This document shows, in pieces, positions 8,139-18,039 of a DNA stretch of 64,000 nucleotides. The notes beneath the pieces were generated by a model. That model searched no databases and was not told the DNA's origin. It saw only the letters and a list, made by a program, of their open reading frames with translations. How positions within the stretch are numbered: position 1 is the stretch's first letter; each line of letters opens with the position of its first letter. Source of the DNA: Nocardioidaceae bacterium (GTDB lineage: Bacteria; Actinomycetota; Actinomycetes; Propionibacteriales; Nocardioidaceae); the NCBI GenBank assembly GCA_030655315.1, contig JAURVT010000002.1:1-64000 (forward strand), in the 5' to 3' direction. The position numbers and the translations under genes were made by a program.

Positions 8139-9349
8139 CAGGCGCCCGTCCCCGACCCGACCGGCACCAGGTTGATGTTCTTGGCCAGCTCGGCCTCGAC
8201 GGCCTGCAGCAGGCGCTCCTCGAGCTCGTGGACGCCGATCTTGCGGATCACGTCGTTGAAGAACCCGTTGACGACCAGGCGACGGGCCTCGTCCTCGGGG
8301 ATCCCGCGGCTCTGCAGGTAGAACAGGTGCTGGTCGTCGAAGCGACCCGTGGTGCTCGCGTGACCGGCACCGGCGATCTCGCCGGTCTCGATCTCGAGGT
8401 TCGGCACCGAGTCGGCGCGGGCGCCGTCGGTGAGCACGAGGTTGTCGTTGCTCTCGTACGTCTCGATGCCCTCGGCCGCCTTGCGGATGAGGACGTCGCC
8501 GATCCAGACCGTGCGGGCGCCCTGGCCCTGCAGCGCACCCTTGTACTCGACGTTGCTGATCGACTTCGGCCGGTTGTGGTCGACGAAGAGCCGGTGCTCG
8601 AGGTGCTGGCCGGCGTCGGCGAAGTACAGGCCGAGCATCTGGGCGTCACCGCCGCTGCTCGCGTACTCGACCGACACGTTGAGGCGCACCAGGTCGCCGC
8701 CGAAGGAGACGGCGCCGTGCTTGTAGGTGGCGTCGCGGCCCACCAGCGCGTGGTGGTGCGCGACGTGCACCGCGTCGTCGTCCCAGTCCTGGATCGACAG
8801 CAGCGTGAGCGTGGCACCGTCGCCGACCTTGACCTCGACGTTGGCGGCCAGCGTGGCGCTGCCGACGTGGTCGATCAGGATCGTGGCCTTGGCGAACGGC
8901 TTCACGTCGATGAACACGTGGGCAAAGCTCGCACCTTCCATGCCCTCGCCGCGGACGTTGACCACGACGGGCTCGGACACCTCGGCCTCGGTGGGCACCG
9001 TGATGACGGTGGCCTCGGTGAAGGAGGTCCAGGCCTGCGCGCTGATCCGGTCGCCCGGGGCGTAGATCGTGCCGAGACGGTCGTCGTCACGGCCGACCTG
9101 CTCGACGGTCACCGGGTCGGTGGCCTGCACGGTCGCGACGACCTTGCCCTCGCCGCCGAACGACCCGTCGTGCAGGCCGCGGAGGCGCTTGAGCGGCGTG
9201 AACCGCCAGACCTCCTCGAGCCCGTTGGGCACGTCGTGGTCGGCCAGGTCGAAGGACCCGGAGGGGTGGAGGTGGGACGAGATCTGCCCGTCCACCTCGA
9301 TCGCGGCCTGCACGTTGTCGACGTGCACGTCATCGGGGGTCGTCGTCAC
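8138..9349 (-). CDS. sufD: SufD Fe-S scaffold subunit
   Basis: The product has 403 residues and is a right-handed beta-helix SufB/SufD-family protein that forms the SufBC2D scaffold. The C-terminal region, with YVHYLQ-like [21 protein letters not shown], is the family's best conserved segment. The GTG at 9349 is chosen because it overlaps the sufB stop (GTGA) and gives the usual length. Confidence 0.94.
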   Translation of the reverse strand: MTTTPDDVHVDNVQAAIEVDGQISSHLHPSGSFDLADHDVPNGLEEVWRFTPLKRLRGLHDGSFGGEGKVVATVQATDPVTVEQVGRDDDRLGTIYAPGDRISAQAWTSFTEATVITVPTEAEVSEPVVVNVRGEGMEGASFAHVFIDVKPFAKATILIDHVGSATLAANVEVKVGDGATLTLLSIQDWDDDAVHVAHHHALVGRDATYKHGAVSFGGDLVRLNVSVEYASSGGDAQMLGLYFADAGQHLEHRLFVDHNRPKSISNVEYKGALQGQGARTVWIGDVLIRKAAEGIETYESNDNLVLTDGARADSVPNLEIETGEIAGAGHASTTGRFDDQHLFYLQSRGIPEDEARRLVVNGFFNDVIRKIGVHELEERLLQAVEAELAKNINLVPVGSGTGA

Positions 9350-10785
9350 CCGACGGCTCCTTCCATCTGCAGCTCGATCAGGCGGTTCAGCTCGAGGGCG
9401 TACTCCATCGGCAGCTCGCGCGCGATGGGCTCGACGAAGCCGCGGACGATCATGGCCATCGCCTCGTCCTCGTCCATGCCTCGGCTCATCAGGTAGAACA
9501 GCTGGTCGTCGCTGACCTTGGAGACCGTGGCCTCGTGGCCCAGCGACACGTCGTCCTCGCGGACGTCGACGTACGGGTAGGTGTCCGAGCGGCTGATCGT
9601 GTCGACCAGCAGTGCGTCGCACTTGACCGTCGAGGCCGAGTGCTCGGCGCCCTCGAGGACCTGCAGCAGGCCGCGGTAGGACGTGCGGCCGCCGCCACGG
9701 GCGACGGACTTGGAGATGATCGAGCTCGACGTGTTGGGCGCGCAGTGCACCATCTTGGCGCCGGAGTCCTGGTGCTGGCCCTCGCCGGCGAACGCCAGCG
9801 ACAGGGTCTCGCCGCGCGAGTGCTCGCCCATCAGGTAGATGGCCGGGTACTTCATCGTGACCTTGGAGCCGATGTTGCCGTCGACCCACTCCATCACGGC
9901 GCCCTCCTCGCAGGTGGCGCGCTTGGTGACGAGGTTGTAGACGTTGTTCGACCAGTTCTGGATGGTCGTGTAGCGGCAGCGACCACCCTTCTTGACGATG
10001 ATCTCGACGACCGCGGAGTGCAGCGAGTCGGTCTTGTAGATCGGCGCGGTGCAGCCCTCGACGTAGTGGACCGACGCGTCCTCGTCGACGATGATCAGCG
10101 TCCGCTCGAACTGGCCCATGTTCTCGGTGTTGATGCGGAAGTACGCCTGCAGCGGGATGTCGACGTGGACGCCCTTGGGCACGTAGATGAACGAGCCGCC
10201 GGACCAGACCGCCGTGTTGAGCGCGGAGAACTTGTTGTCGCCGATCGGGATGACCGTGGCGAAGTACTCGCGGAAGAGCTCGGGGTGCTCCTTCAGCGCG
10301 GTGTCGGTGTCCAGGAAGATGACGCCCTGCTCCTGGAGGTCCTCGCGGATCTGGTGGTAGACGACCTCGGACTCGTACTGGGCCGCGACGCCGGAGACGA
10401 GGCGCTGCTTCTCGGCCTCGGGGATGCCCAGGCGGTCGTAGGTGTTCTTGATCTCCTCGGGGAGCTCCTCCCACGAGGTGGCCTGCTTCTCGGTGGAGCG
10501 CACGAAGTACTTGATGTTGTCGAAGTCGATCGTGTCGAGCTCGGCACCCCAGGTGGGCATCGGCTTGCGGCCGAAGAGCTTGTGGCCCTTCATGCGCATG
10601 TCGAGCATCCACTGCGGCTCGCTCTTGCGGCCCGAGATGTCGGTGACGACCTCCTCGGAGAGGCCGCGCTTGGCGCTGGCGCCGGCGACGTCGGTGTCGG
10701 ACCAGCCGAAGTCGTAGCGGTCCAGGCCCTCCAGCTCGGGGTTGGCCTGCTCGATCGCGTTGGGCTCGTTCGAGGTGGTGGTCAT
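9346..10785 (-). CDS. sufB: SufB Fe-S scaffold subunit
   Basis: The product has 479 residues and is the central scaffold on which the nascent cluster forms. Conserved segments include [34 protein letters not shown] and the C-terminal [17 protein letters not shown]. No intein interrupts it, unlike the mycobacterial homologue. The ATG at 10785 overlaps the sufR stop (ATGA). Confidence 0.96.
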   Translation of the reverse strand: MTTTSNEPNAIEQANPELEGLDRYDFGWSDTDVAGASAKRGLSEEVVTDISGRKSEPQWMLDMRMKGHKLFGRKPMPTWGAELDTIDFDNIKYFVRSTEKQATSWEELPEEIKNTYDRLGIPEAEKQRLVSGVAAQYESEVVYHQIREDLQEQGVIFLDTDTALKEHPELFREYFATVIPIGDNKFSALNTAVWSGGSFIYVPKGVHVDIPLQAYFRINTENMGQFERTLIIVDEDASVHYVEGCTAPIYKTDSLHSAVVEIIVKKGGRCRYTTIQNWSNNVYNLVTKRATCEEGAVMEWVDGNIGSKVTMKYPAIYLMGEHSRGETLSLAFAGEGQHQDSGAKMVHCAPNTSSSIISKSVARGGGRTSYRGLLQVLEGAEHSASTVKCDALLVDTISRSDTYPYVDVREDDVSLGHEATVSKVSDDQLFYLMSRGMDEDEAMAMIVRGFVEPIARELPMEYALELNRLIELQMEGAVG

Positions 10786-11507
10786 GAGGTCCTCTCCGGT
10801 GCAGTGGTGCTGCTGAGGGCGGTGCTGATGGGGGGCGTGCCGCTGGATCGTGTGGGCACGTTGGTGGTGCAGACCCCGTCGCCGTGGGCGAGCGTGGCAA
10901 GTCGTTGGACGTGGCTGCCCAGCAGGCTGGCGAAGACCTCGGTCTCGGCCTCGCAGAGCTGGGGGAACTCCGCGGCCACGTGGGCCACGGGGCAGTGGTG
11001 CTGGCACACCTGGTCACCGCTGGGGGCGGTGCGGGTGGACGCGGCGTAGCCGTCGGCGGTGAGCGCCTGGGCCAGGACGGCGGTGCGCTCGGCCTCCGGG
11101 ACGGACTCCACCAGTGGCCGGTAGCGCGTCTCGAGGTCGGCCACGCGACGTCGGGCGAACGCCATCACGGCGTCCTCGCCCGCGGTCTCGGACAGGAAGC
11201 GCAGGGCCTCGACGGCGAGGTCGTCGTAGGCCTGGTCGAACTGCTCACGGCCGGTGTCGGTGAGCAGGAAGACCTTGGCGGGGCGACCCCGACCGCGGGC
11301 ACCGCTGATGCGCTGGTCACGGCTGACCAGCACGCCCTCGTCGCTCATCTGGTCGAGGTGGCGACGGACGGCCGCGGCCGTCAGCGTCAGCCGGGCGGCG
11401 AGCTGCGCCGCGGTGGACGGGCCGTGCTCCAGGATGCTGGCCGCCACGCGCTCGCGCGTGGGTGCGTCGTCCAGGGACGACACCTCCGGCACGCGCATGT
11501 TTTTCAC
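10782..11507 (-). CDS. sufR: SufR Fe-S-sensing repressor of the suf operon
   Basis: The product has 241 residues, with an N-terminal winged helix-turn-helix (about 15-90; [20 protein letters not shown] is the recognition region) and a C-terminal cysteine cluster Cys168-x3-Cys172-x12-Cys185 fit for a [4Fe-4S] sensor. SufR proteins repress suf when loaded with a cluster and release it under iron or oxidative stress. GTG at 11507 is chosen because a -10-like CACACT lies six bases before it (leaderless pattern); ATG at 11498 is the alternative. It is the first gene of an eight-gene operon. Confidence 0.93.
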   Translation of the reverse strand: MKNMRVPEVSSLDDAPTRERVAASILEHGPSTAAQLAARLTLTAAAVRRHLDQMSDEGVLVSRDQRISGARGRGRPAKVFLLTDTGREQFDQAYDDLAVEALRFLSETAGEDAVMAFARRRVADLETRYRPLVESVPEAERTAVLAQALTADGYAASTRTAPSGDQVCQHHCPVAHVAAEFPQLCEAETEVFASLLGSHVQRLATLAHGDGVCTTNVPTRSSGTPPISTALSSTTAPERTS

Positions 11508-11542
11508 AACGTCAGTGTGCCGTTATTGATTCCGGGGGACAA
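11504..11542 (-). promoter_or_regulatory. sufR promoter with overlapping SufR-type operator
   Basis: Reading leftward, TTGTCC (11542-11537) is followed after 17 bases by CACACT (11519-11514), then six bases and the GTG at 11507. The palindrome ACACT-N5-TGTGA (11518-11504) covers the -10 and the start. As I recall, this is the operator form reported for mycobacterial SufR, which would make the operon autoregulated. Confidence 0.6.
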
Positions 11543-11543
11543 C

Positions 11544-11562
11544 GAAGGTGAGGCTAACGGAA
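11544..11562. promoter_or_regulatory. Candidate IdeR/DtxR iron box upstream of the suf operon
   Basis: On the plus strand the site reads GAAGGTGAGGCTAACGGAA and matches the IdeR consensus TTAGGTTAGGCTAACCTAA at 14 of 19 positions, including the whole AGGCTAAC core. It ends two bases upstream of the predicted -35 of sufR, a position suited to activation, or to repression by exclusion. Confidence 0.5.
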
Positions 11563-11566
11563 CCCG

Positions 11567-11866
11567 TCAGCGCGGGAGGTCGAGCTGCACCCGGGCGACC
11601 TCGGCGGACACGCCGACGAGCGCGGCACGGTGGCGGTCGTGCTCCTCGTCGAGGTCGTACCGGTGGTCGGCGTCGGCGTCCGACCAGTCGTTGACGATCG
11701 CGTAGGACCATCCGCCCGCGCGCAGGCCCTCGTCGCGACCGGCGTCGTCGGCGAGCTGGCCGGGGCGGTCGAGCGCCCGGATGCCCGCGAGAGCGGCGTC
11801 CACGACGGCGTCGTCGCCCGGCTCGGCCGGCTCGCGCAGGCGCCCCGTCACCACGTTCCTGATCAC
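11567..11866 (-). CDS. Dabb-family (stress-responsive alpha/beta barrel) protein
   Basis: The product has 99 residues and fits the small dimeric ferredoxin-like Dabb fold: IRNVVTGRL start strand, helix, YAIVNDWSDADADHRYDLDEEH middle and a short C-terminal strand. The enzymatic role of this member is unknown. GTG at 11866 is preceded by TACCGT with six bases between, the leaderless pattern of this region. It is upstream of sufR on the same strand, but sufR has its own promoter. Confidence 0.75.
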   Translation of the reverse strand: MIRNVVTGRLREPAEPGDDAVVDAALAGIRALDRPGQLADDAGRDEGLRAGGWSYAIVNDWSDADADHRYDLDEEHDRHRAALVGVSAEVARVQLDLPR

Positions 11867-11872
11867 CGGACC

Positions 11873-11878
11873 ACGGTA
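11873..11878 (-). promoter_or_regulatory. -10 hexamer TACCGT, leaderless start of the Dabb gene
   Basis: On the minus strand TACCGT is followed by six bases and the GTG at 11866. It is one of a series with identical spacing in this window. Confidence 0.55.
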
Positions 11879-11894
11879 GCGACCGCGACGAGGG

Positions 11895-12722
11895 TCAGCG
11901 GAAGAAGGCGGCGCCGCCGGGGGGCTCGGGCGAGCGGGAGGGGTCGGCGTCAGTGAGGGGGGTGCCGCCGCCGAGCGCGTCGGACACCTCGGTGCCCGCC
12001 AGCACCCGGTAGGGGAAGGCCGACGACGCCGCGACCCGTCGCAGCGCGGCCTCGGGGAGCGGCCGGTCGCTCGCCGCGACGAGCAGGTTGCCGAAGCGGC
12101 GGCCCTTCATCGTGGCGGGCTCGGCGCTCACCACGACGTGCGCCAGCTGCTCGGCCACCCCGGCCACCACACGTCGGGCGTAGGGGAACGGCAGCCTGTC
12201 GGTGACGTTGAGCATCAGCACGCCGCCGTCGGTCAGGACCACGGCGGCCTGGGCGAGGGACTCGCGGGTGGTGAGGTCGGCGGGCACGCGGGCGCCGTCG
12301 AACGCGTCGACCACCACCACGTCGGCGTGGTCGGCGCGCATCTGGGCCAGGCCGGTGCGTCCGTCCTGCGGGCGGACCTTGATCCCCGAGCGCGCCGGCA
12401 GCGGCAGGTGCTCGCGGACGTGGGCCGTCAACGCCTCGTACGGCTCGAGCACCACCTGCGGCGAGCGCGGGCGGGTGGCGGCGACGTAGCGCGCGAGCGT
12501 CATGCCCGCTCCCCCGACGTGCACCACGCGCAGCGTCTCGCCGGGCGGCGCGAGCGCGTCGAGCACGTCTCCCATCCGCCGGACGTAGTCGAACTCCAGC
12601 CGGGTGGGGTCGCCGAGGTCGACGTGCGACTGGTCGGCGCCGTCGACGAGGAGCGTCCACGCGTCGGCCCGTCCCGGCTCCGGCACGAGCCTGATCCTCG
12701 GGTCGCTCTCCTCCTCCGGCAC
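11895..12722 (-). CDS. Spermidine-synthase-like protein (SAM/dcSAM-binding fold)
   Basis: The product has 275 residues and looks like a polyamine-synthase-fold protein: LEFDYVRRMGDVLD, the glycine-rich VVHVGGAGMTLARY (nucleoside-binding loop), VVLEPYEALTAHVREH, and DVVVVDAFDGARVP at the position of the family acidic loop. Many actinobacterial members are not true spermidine synthases, so the substrate is open. The GTG start is preceded by TACCGT-N6. It is divergent from the LigD-type polymerase gene, 63 bases away. Confidence 0.75.
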   Translation of the reverse strand: MPEEESDPRIRLVPEPGRADAWTLLVDGADQSHVDLGDPTRLEFDYVRRMGDVLDALAPPGETLRVVHVGGAGMTLARYVAATRPRSPQVVLEPYEALTAHVREHLPLPARSGIKVRPQDGRTGLAQMRADHADVVVVDAFDGARVPADLTTRESLAQAAVVLTDGGVLMLNVTDRLPFPYARRVVAGVAEQLAHVVVSAEPATMKGRRFGNLLVAASDRPLPEAALRRVAASSAFPYRVLAGTEVSDALGGGTPLTDADPSRSPEPPGGAAFFR

Positions 12723-12728
12723 GGCCCG

Positions 12729-12734
12729 ACGGTA
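12729..12734 (-). promoter_or_regulatory. -10 hexamer TACCGT, leaderless start of the spermidine-synthase-like gene
   Basis: TACCGT on the minus strand is followed by exactly six bases and GTG at 12722; there is no Shine-Dalgarno sequence. Confidence 0.55.
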
Positions 12735-12773
12735 CCGCCGCGCTGCCTCCTGCCGGGCGGGGCCTCACGGGCC

Positions 12774-12779
12774 TAGGCT
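12774..12779 (+). promoter_or_regulatory. -10 hexamer TAGGCT, leaderless start of the polymerase gene
   Basis: TAGGCT, six bases (GCCGCC), then ATG at 12786. No ribosome binding site is present. Confidence 0.55.
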
Positions 12780-12785
12780 GCCGCC

Positions 12786-13862
12786 ATGGCATCCCCCGCG
12801 GTGGAGATCGAGGCAGGGCACCAGTCGCTGCGCGTGTCGAACCCGGACCGCGTGATCTTCCCGGCCACCGAGACGGTCGCCGAGGTCACCAAGCTGATGG
12901 TGGTCGAGTACTACCTCGCCGTGGGTGACGGCATCATGCGCGCGCTGCGCGAGCGTCCCACCACGCTCGAGCGCTGGCCCAAGGGCGTGCTGCCCGGCAT
13001 CGAGATGTCCACCCGGATGGACCACAGCGGCGACGCGTTCTACCAGAAGCGGATCCCGCGCGGCGCTCCTCCGTACGTCGAGACCGCCCGCATCGCGTTC
13101 CCCTCCGGTCGGCACGCCGACGAGGTGTGCCCCACCGAGGTGGCGGTGCCGGCGTGGGCCGCGCAGATGGGCACGGTGACGTTCCACCCGTGGCCGGTGC
13201 GACGCGCCGACGTCGACCACCCCGACGAGCTGCGCATCGACCTCGACCCCCAGCCGGGCACCGACTTCTCCGACGCCGTCCGCGTCGCGGGGGTCGCGCG
13301 CGAGCTGCTGTCCGACCTCGGGATGGTCGGGTTCCCCAAGACCAGCGGCAACCGCGGCGTCCACATGTACGTCCGGATCGAGCCGCGCTGGACGTTCACC
13401 GACGTGCGTCACGCGGCCATCGCGTTCGGCCGCGAGCTGGAGCGCCGCACGCACGGCGTGACCACCAAGTGGTGGAAGGAGGAGCGCGGCGAGACGATCT
13501 TCGTCGACTACAACCAGAACGCCCGCGACCGCACCATCGCGTCGGCCTACAGCCTGCGCGCCAAGCCCGGCGCGCCCGTCTCGACGCCCGTCACCTGGGA
13601 CGAGCTGGAGACCATCACCGACCCGCGCGTGCTCAACCTGCACACCGTCCCGGCCCGCTTCGCCGAGCTGGGCGACCTGCACGCCGCCATCGACGACGAG
13701 CACTACTCCCTCGAGCCGCTGCTGGAGATGTACGAGCGCGACGAGGCCGCCGGCGAGTCCGACATGCCCTACCCCCCGGACTACCCCAAGATGCCCGGCG
13801 AGCCGATGCGCGTCCAGCCGTCCAAGGCCCGCGCCAACAAGCCCGCGCCCGACGCCGACTGA
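12786..13862 (+). CDS. Stand-alone LigD-type polymerase/primase (Prim-Pol, PolD/PrimPolC family)
   Basis: The product has 358 residues and forms one archaeo-eukaryotic-primase-like polymerase domain. The catalytic Asp pair is in RIDLDPQPG (Asp152, Asp154), the nucleotide-binding SGNRGVHMY is at 187-195, and the third metal ligand is probably Asp241 in FVDYNQNARDR. It lacks ligase and nuclease domains of full LigD. Family members fill gaps in NHEJ or, with LigC, in excision repair. It converges on the LigC-like ligase gene with a hairpin between them; no ku gene is in the window, so a LigC/PrimPolC-type repair pair is the better reading. Confidence 0.88.
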   Translation: MASPAVEIEAGHQSLRVSNPDRVIFPATETVAEVTKLMVVEYYLAVGDGIMRALRERPTTLERWPKGVLPGIEMSTRMDHSGDAFYQKRIPRGAPPYVETARIAFPSGRHADEVCPTEVAVPAWAAQMGTVTFHPWPVRRADVDHPDELRIDLDPQPGTDFSDAVRVAGVARELLSDLGMVGFPKTSGNRGVHMYVRIEPRWTFTDVRHAAIAFGRELERRTHGVTTKWWKEERGETIFVDYNQNARDRTIASAYSLRAKPGAPVSTPVTWDELETITDPRVLNLHTVPARFAELGDLHAAIDDEHYSLEPLLEMYERDEAAGESDMPYPPDYPKMPGEPMRVQPSKARANKPAPDAD

Positions 13863-13868
13863 TCCCCC

Positions 13869-13920
13869 GGAGCTGTCGGTGGCTGGTGATGCCGGGGCAT
13901 CACCACGCACCGACAGCTCC
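13869..13920. terminator. Long two-part hairpin between the polymerase and ligase genes
   Basis: GGAGCTGTCGGTG pairs with CACCGACAGCTCC, and inside it GGTGATGCC pairs with GGCATCACC around GG. The element fills the convergent gap and can terminate both transcripts. No T-run follows. Confidence 0.75.
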
Positions 13921-13924
13921 ACGG

Positions 13925-15010
13925 TCAGGCGCCGAGCACCTCGTCGAGGTCGTACCCGACGACCTCCTCGAGCTGGGTGTAGTCGCACGACTCGGGGTCG
14001 CGGTCGGGGCGCCAGCCCTTGAACTGCGCGGTGTGGCGGAACCGGGTGCCCTCCATGTGTTCGTAGCCCACCTCGGCGACGCGGACGGGGGCGAGCGGCG
14101 TGAAGGAGAGGTCCTTGCCGGCGCTCCAGCGGCTCTGCGCACCGGGCATCCGGTTGCCGCCGGTGTCCTCCTGCGCCCACTGCGCCCACGGGTGCTCCGC
14201 GACCGGCACCTCCAGCGGGCTCAGCTCGTCGAGCAGCTCGGCGCGGCGGACGGCCGTGAACGACGCCGCCACCCCCACGTGCTGCAGCTGCCCGGACGCG
14301 TCGTGCAGGCCGAGCAGCATCGAGCCCAGCAGCGGACGCTCGGGGGTCGACGTCTTGTGCAACCGGTAGCCCGCGACCACGACGTCGGCCGTGCGGGCGT
14401 GCTTGACCTTGCTCATGGTGCGGGCGTTGGGCGCGTACGGGCCGGCCAGCGGCTTGGCCACCACGCCGTCGAGCCCGGCACCCTCGAACTGCTCGAACCA
14501 GCGACGGGCGACGTCGGCGTCTCGGCTCAGTGGTGTGAGGTGCACGGGCGGCTGCGCGTCGACGAGGGCCTGCTCCAGCCGCGCCCGCCGCTCGGCGAAC
14601 GGGGCGTCGAGCAGCGACACGTCGCCCTCGGCGAGCAGGTCGAACGCGACGAACGACGCCGGCGTCTGCTCGCTCAGCATCGTCACGCGCAAGACCGCGG
14701 GGTGGATCCGCTCCTGGAGACGCTCGAACTCCAGCCGTCCGCCCATCGCCACCACGATCTCGCCGTCCAGGACGCACCGCTCGGGCGTGTTGGCCAGGAT
14801 CGCCTCGACCACCTCGGGGAAGTACCGGGTGAGGGGACGGGTGTTGCGGCTGGCGAGCTCGACCTCGTCGCCGTCACGGAAGACCAGGCAGCGGAAGCCG
14901 TCCCACTTGGGCTCGTAGGCCAGGCCCCCGTCCACGGAGTCGGCCGCGGGCACCCCCTTGACCGAGCGCGCGAGCATGGGCTGGACGGGCGGCATCACCG
15001 GCAGCTGCAT
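13925..15010 (-). CDS. ATP-dependent DNA ligase, LigC type
   Basis: The product has 361 residues: nucleotidyltransferase domain (about 1-210) with motif I EPKWDGFRC (Lys35 is adenylated), motif III-like FVAFDLLAEG and motif V KHARTADVVVAGYR, then an OB-fold domain ending in FKGWRPDRDPESCDYTQLE. The size fits stand-alone actinobacterial LigC enzymes that act in repair rather than replication. The ATG at 15010 follows TACCGT-N6. It is convergent with the Prim-Pol gene and divergent from the ABC exporter. Confidence 0.9.
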   Translation of the reverse strand: MQLPVMPPVQPMLARSVKGVPAADSVDGGLAYEPKWDGFRCLVFRDGDEVELASRNTRPLTRYFPEVVEAILANTPERCVLDGEIVVAMGGRLEFERLQERIHPAVLRVTMLSEQTPASFVAFDLLAEGDVSLLDAPFAERRARLEQALVDAQPPVHLTPLSRDADVARRWFEQFEGAGLDGVVAKPLAGPYAPNARTMSKVKHARTADVVVAGYRLHKTSTPERPLLGSMLLGLHDASGQLQHVGVAASFTAVRRAELLDELSPLEVPVAEHPWAQWAQEDTGGNRMPGAQSRWSAGKDLSFTPLAPVRVAEVGYEHMEGTRFRHTAQFKGWRPDRDPESCDYTQLEEVVGYDLDEVLGA

Positions 15011-15016
15011 GCGCCG

Positions 15017-15022
15017 ACGGTA
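15017..15022 (-). promoter_or_regulatory. -10 hexamer TACCGT, leaderless start of the ligase gene
   Basis: TACCGT on the minus strand is followed by six bases and ATG at 15010. Confidence 0.55.
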
Positions 15023-15040
15023 CCTTCGCCCCACCCCAAC

Positions 15041-15046
15041 TACGAT
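15041..15046 (+). promoter_or_regulatory. -10 hexamer TACGAT, leaderless start of the ABC exporter operon
   Basis: TACGAT is followed by six bases and GTG at 15053. It is back to back with the ligase promoter. Confidence 0.6.
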
Positions 15047-15052
15047 GGTTCG

Positions 15053-15972
<920 letters not shown>

Positions 15973-15976
<4 letters not shown>

Positions 15977-16755
15977 CCGTCCCGCTCGACCTGCGGCCCG
16001 CGCCCGGCGCGGCCCCGCTCGGCACCATGATCCTGCGCCAGGCGGTGATGGAGACCCGGCTGCTCGTCCGCAACGGCGAGCAGGTCCTGCTGGCGCTCGT
16101 CATCCCGCTGCTGGTGCTCGTGGCCGGCACCGAGTCCGACCGCGTGGTCGACCTCGGGAGCGGACGCCCGATCGACACCATCACGCCGGGCGTCCTCGCG
16201 CTCGCGGTGATGTCGACGTCGTTCACGTCGCTGGCGATCGCGACGGGCTTCGAGCGTCGCTACAACGTCCTCAAGCGCCTGGGCGCGTCGCCGCTGCCCC
16301 GGCTCGGCCTGCTCGCGGGCAAGACGCTCGCCGTCGTCGTCGTCCAGGTCGTGCAGCTGACCGTCCTGTGCATCGCGGCGCTGCTCCTCGGCTGGGAGCC
16401 CCAGGGCGGCGCGGGCGCGTTCGGTGGGGCGCTGGTGCTGGTGGTGCTCGGCACCGCCGCGTTCGGCGCCCTCGGGCTGCTGATGGCCGGCACCCTGCGC
16501 GCCGAGGCCACCCTGGCGCTGGCGAACCTCGTCTACGTCCTGCTCCTCGTCGGCGGCGCGGTGCTCGTCCCCGTCGACCGCTACCCCGCCGTCCTCCAGC
16601 CCTTCACCACCCTGCTGCCCTCGGGCGCGCTGGGCGAGGGGCTGCGCGACGGCTTCGCCGGACGCGGCCTCGGTGCCGCGGCCGTCGTCGTCCTCCTGGT
16701 CTGGGCCGGCGTCGCCGGCGCAGCCGTCACCCGCACCTTCCGCTGGGAGTCCTGA
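15973..16755 (+). CDS. ABC-2 type exporter, permease subunit
   Basis: The product has 260 residues and about six hydrophobic segments (roughly 40-58, 78-96, 115-140, 145-170, 175-195 and 232-252), the ABC-2 layout. The motif RRYNVLKRLGASPLPR lies in the cytosolic loop typical of the family. It starts with an ATGA overlap on the ATPase gene and ends with a one-base overlap on ctaA, so all three genes are one transcript. Confidence 0.88.
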
Positions 16756-17690
16756 TGTCCGCGCTCGCCGACGCCGTGGCGTCGCCCACCCGCCGCACCG
16801 TCGTGCGGTGGGCCTGGGCGTCGGTCGTCGCCAACTCCGTCATCATCCTGACGGGCGGCGCCGTCCGGCTCACCGCGTCGGGCCTCGGCTGCCCCACGTG
16901 GCCGCGGTGCACCGACGAGTCGTTCACGCCCCACTCGGCCCTCGGCGCGCACGGCGTCATCGAGTTCGGCAACCGGATGCTCACCTACGTCCTGGTCGCG
17001 ATCGCGATCGGCACCTGGGTCGCCGTGCTCCGCAGCACGAGCAAGGGCGACCGCTCGCGCCTCGTCGCCACCCTGCTGCTGCTCGGCATCCCCGCCCAGG
17101 GGCTGCTCGGCGGCGTCACGGTGCTCACCGACCTGAACCCGTGGATCGTCGCCCTCCACCTGATGCTGTCGATGGCGCTCGTCGCCGGCTCCACCCTGCT
17201 GCTCTCGCGCGTCGCCGGCTGGCGTGCCGACGCCGTGCCGGTGGGTGCGCGCCGCCTGGTCGCCGCCACCTGGACCGTGCTGTGGGTGGTGCTCTACCTG
17301 GGCACCGTCGTCACCGGCAGCGGCCCGCACGCGGGCGACGTCGACGCGCCCCGCAACGGCCTCGATCCCGCCACCTGGAGCCACGTGCACGCCTTCAGCG
17401 TCTACGTCCTGGTGGGGCTGACGGTGCTGTCGGCGTGGTCGCTGCGCCGCGCCGGCGCGGCGGTCGCCTCCCGCGCCGCCCTCGTCCTGCTGGGCGTCGA
17501 GCTGGCCCAGGGCCTGGTCGGGTTCGTCCAGTACTTCACCGACCTGCCCATCGTGCTGGTCTGGCTCCACCTGCTCGGCGCGTCGCTGCTCGCGGCCTTC
17601 GCCACCCGTCTCCTCCTCCTCACCGGCACCCCCCACCCCGCCGCACCCGCCGCCCCGCGGCCGGACGCGGCCACCACCGCCTCCCGCTGA
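16755..17690 (+). CDS. ctaA: Heme A synthase (CtaA/COX15 family)
   Basis: The product has 311 residues with eight predicted membrane segments. It oxidises heme O to heme A for aa3-type cytochrome oxidase. Conserved features are TGGAVRLTASGLGCPTWPRC with its Cys pair, the His-containing helices HGVIEFGNRMLT and ALHLMLSMALV, and the second-half SHVHAFSVYVLVG and WLHLLGASLL. Its start overlaps the permease stop (TGATG). The partner heme O synthase gene is convergent across the repeat array. Confidence 0.93.
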   Translation: MSALADAVASPTRRTVVRWAWASVVANSVIILTGGAVRLTASGLGCPTWPRCTDESFTPHSALGAHGVIEFGNRMLTYVLVAIAIGTWVAVLRSTSKGDRSRLVATLLLLGIPAQGLLGGVTVLTDLNPWIVALHLMLSMALVAGSTLLLSRVAGWRADAVPVGARRLVAATWTVLWVVLYLGTVVTGSGPHAGDVDAPRNGLDPATWSHVHAFSVYVLVGLTVLSAWSLRRAGAAVASRAALVLLGVELAQGLVGFVQYFTDLPIVLVWLHLLGASLLAAFATRLLLLTGTPHPAAPAAPRPDAATTASR

Positions 17691-18039
17691 CGCTCCCACG
17701 CCCTCCCCGCCGTCCTTCTCGCCGAGCGGCGCAAACTCGTCGGTCTACGCGTCGGTAACCGACGAAGATGCGCCGCTCGGCGGCACGTTTGCGCCGCTCG
17801 GCAGGCCCGCCGATGCGCCCTCCCCCGCCTGCCGCGTGCCGAGCGGCGCAACATCGGGGTCGACACGCGGTCCTGGCCCCGATATTGCGCCGGTCGAGCA
17901 CGGACTTGCGCCACTCGGCGACCGGCCCGTGGGCGACTGCCGCGACCGGCGCAAAGCGTCCGCCGAGAGGCGCAACCTCGTCGGTCACCGACGCGGAGAG
18001 CGACGCACGTGCGCCGCTCGGCGGAGGGAGGGGCCGCGG
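17691..18039. other. Only gene-free gap over 300 bases; filled by an inverted-repeat array
   Basis: This convergent gap between ctaA and ctaB holds nine copies of a 14-base element described separately. Open frames cross it but they simply read the repeats and have no recognisable product. Confidence 0.8.
17721..18022. repeat. Array of nine GCCGAGCGGCGCAA elements in both orientations
   Basis: Forward copies start at 17721, 17838, 17941 (degenerate) and 17962; reverse copies (TTGCGCCGCTCGGC) start at 17768, 17789, 17885 (degenerate), 17906 and 18009. Several are paired with extra complementary flanks, such as ACTCGTCGGT with ACCGACGA and ATCGGGGTC with GGCCCCGAT, so the array can fold as successive hairpins. 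Copy length, mixed orientation and irregular spacing exclude CRISPR. It may be a REP-like intergenic family and a transcription barrier between ctaA and ctaB. Confidence 0.8.

Noticed and set aside
17721-18022. Repeat array considered as a CRISPR
   Set aside because: Units are 14 bp, occur in both orientations, have irregular spacing and no cas genes are near.
17691-18039. Open frames across the ctaA-ctaB gap
   Set aside because: They only translate the inverted repeats and have no start signals or recognisable products.
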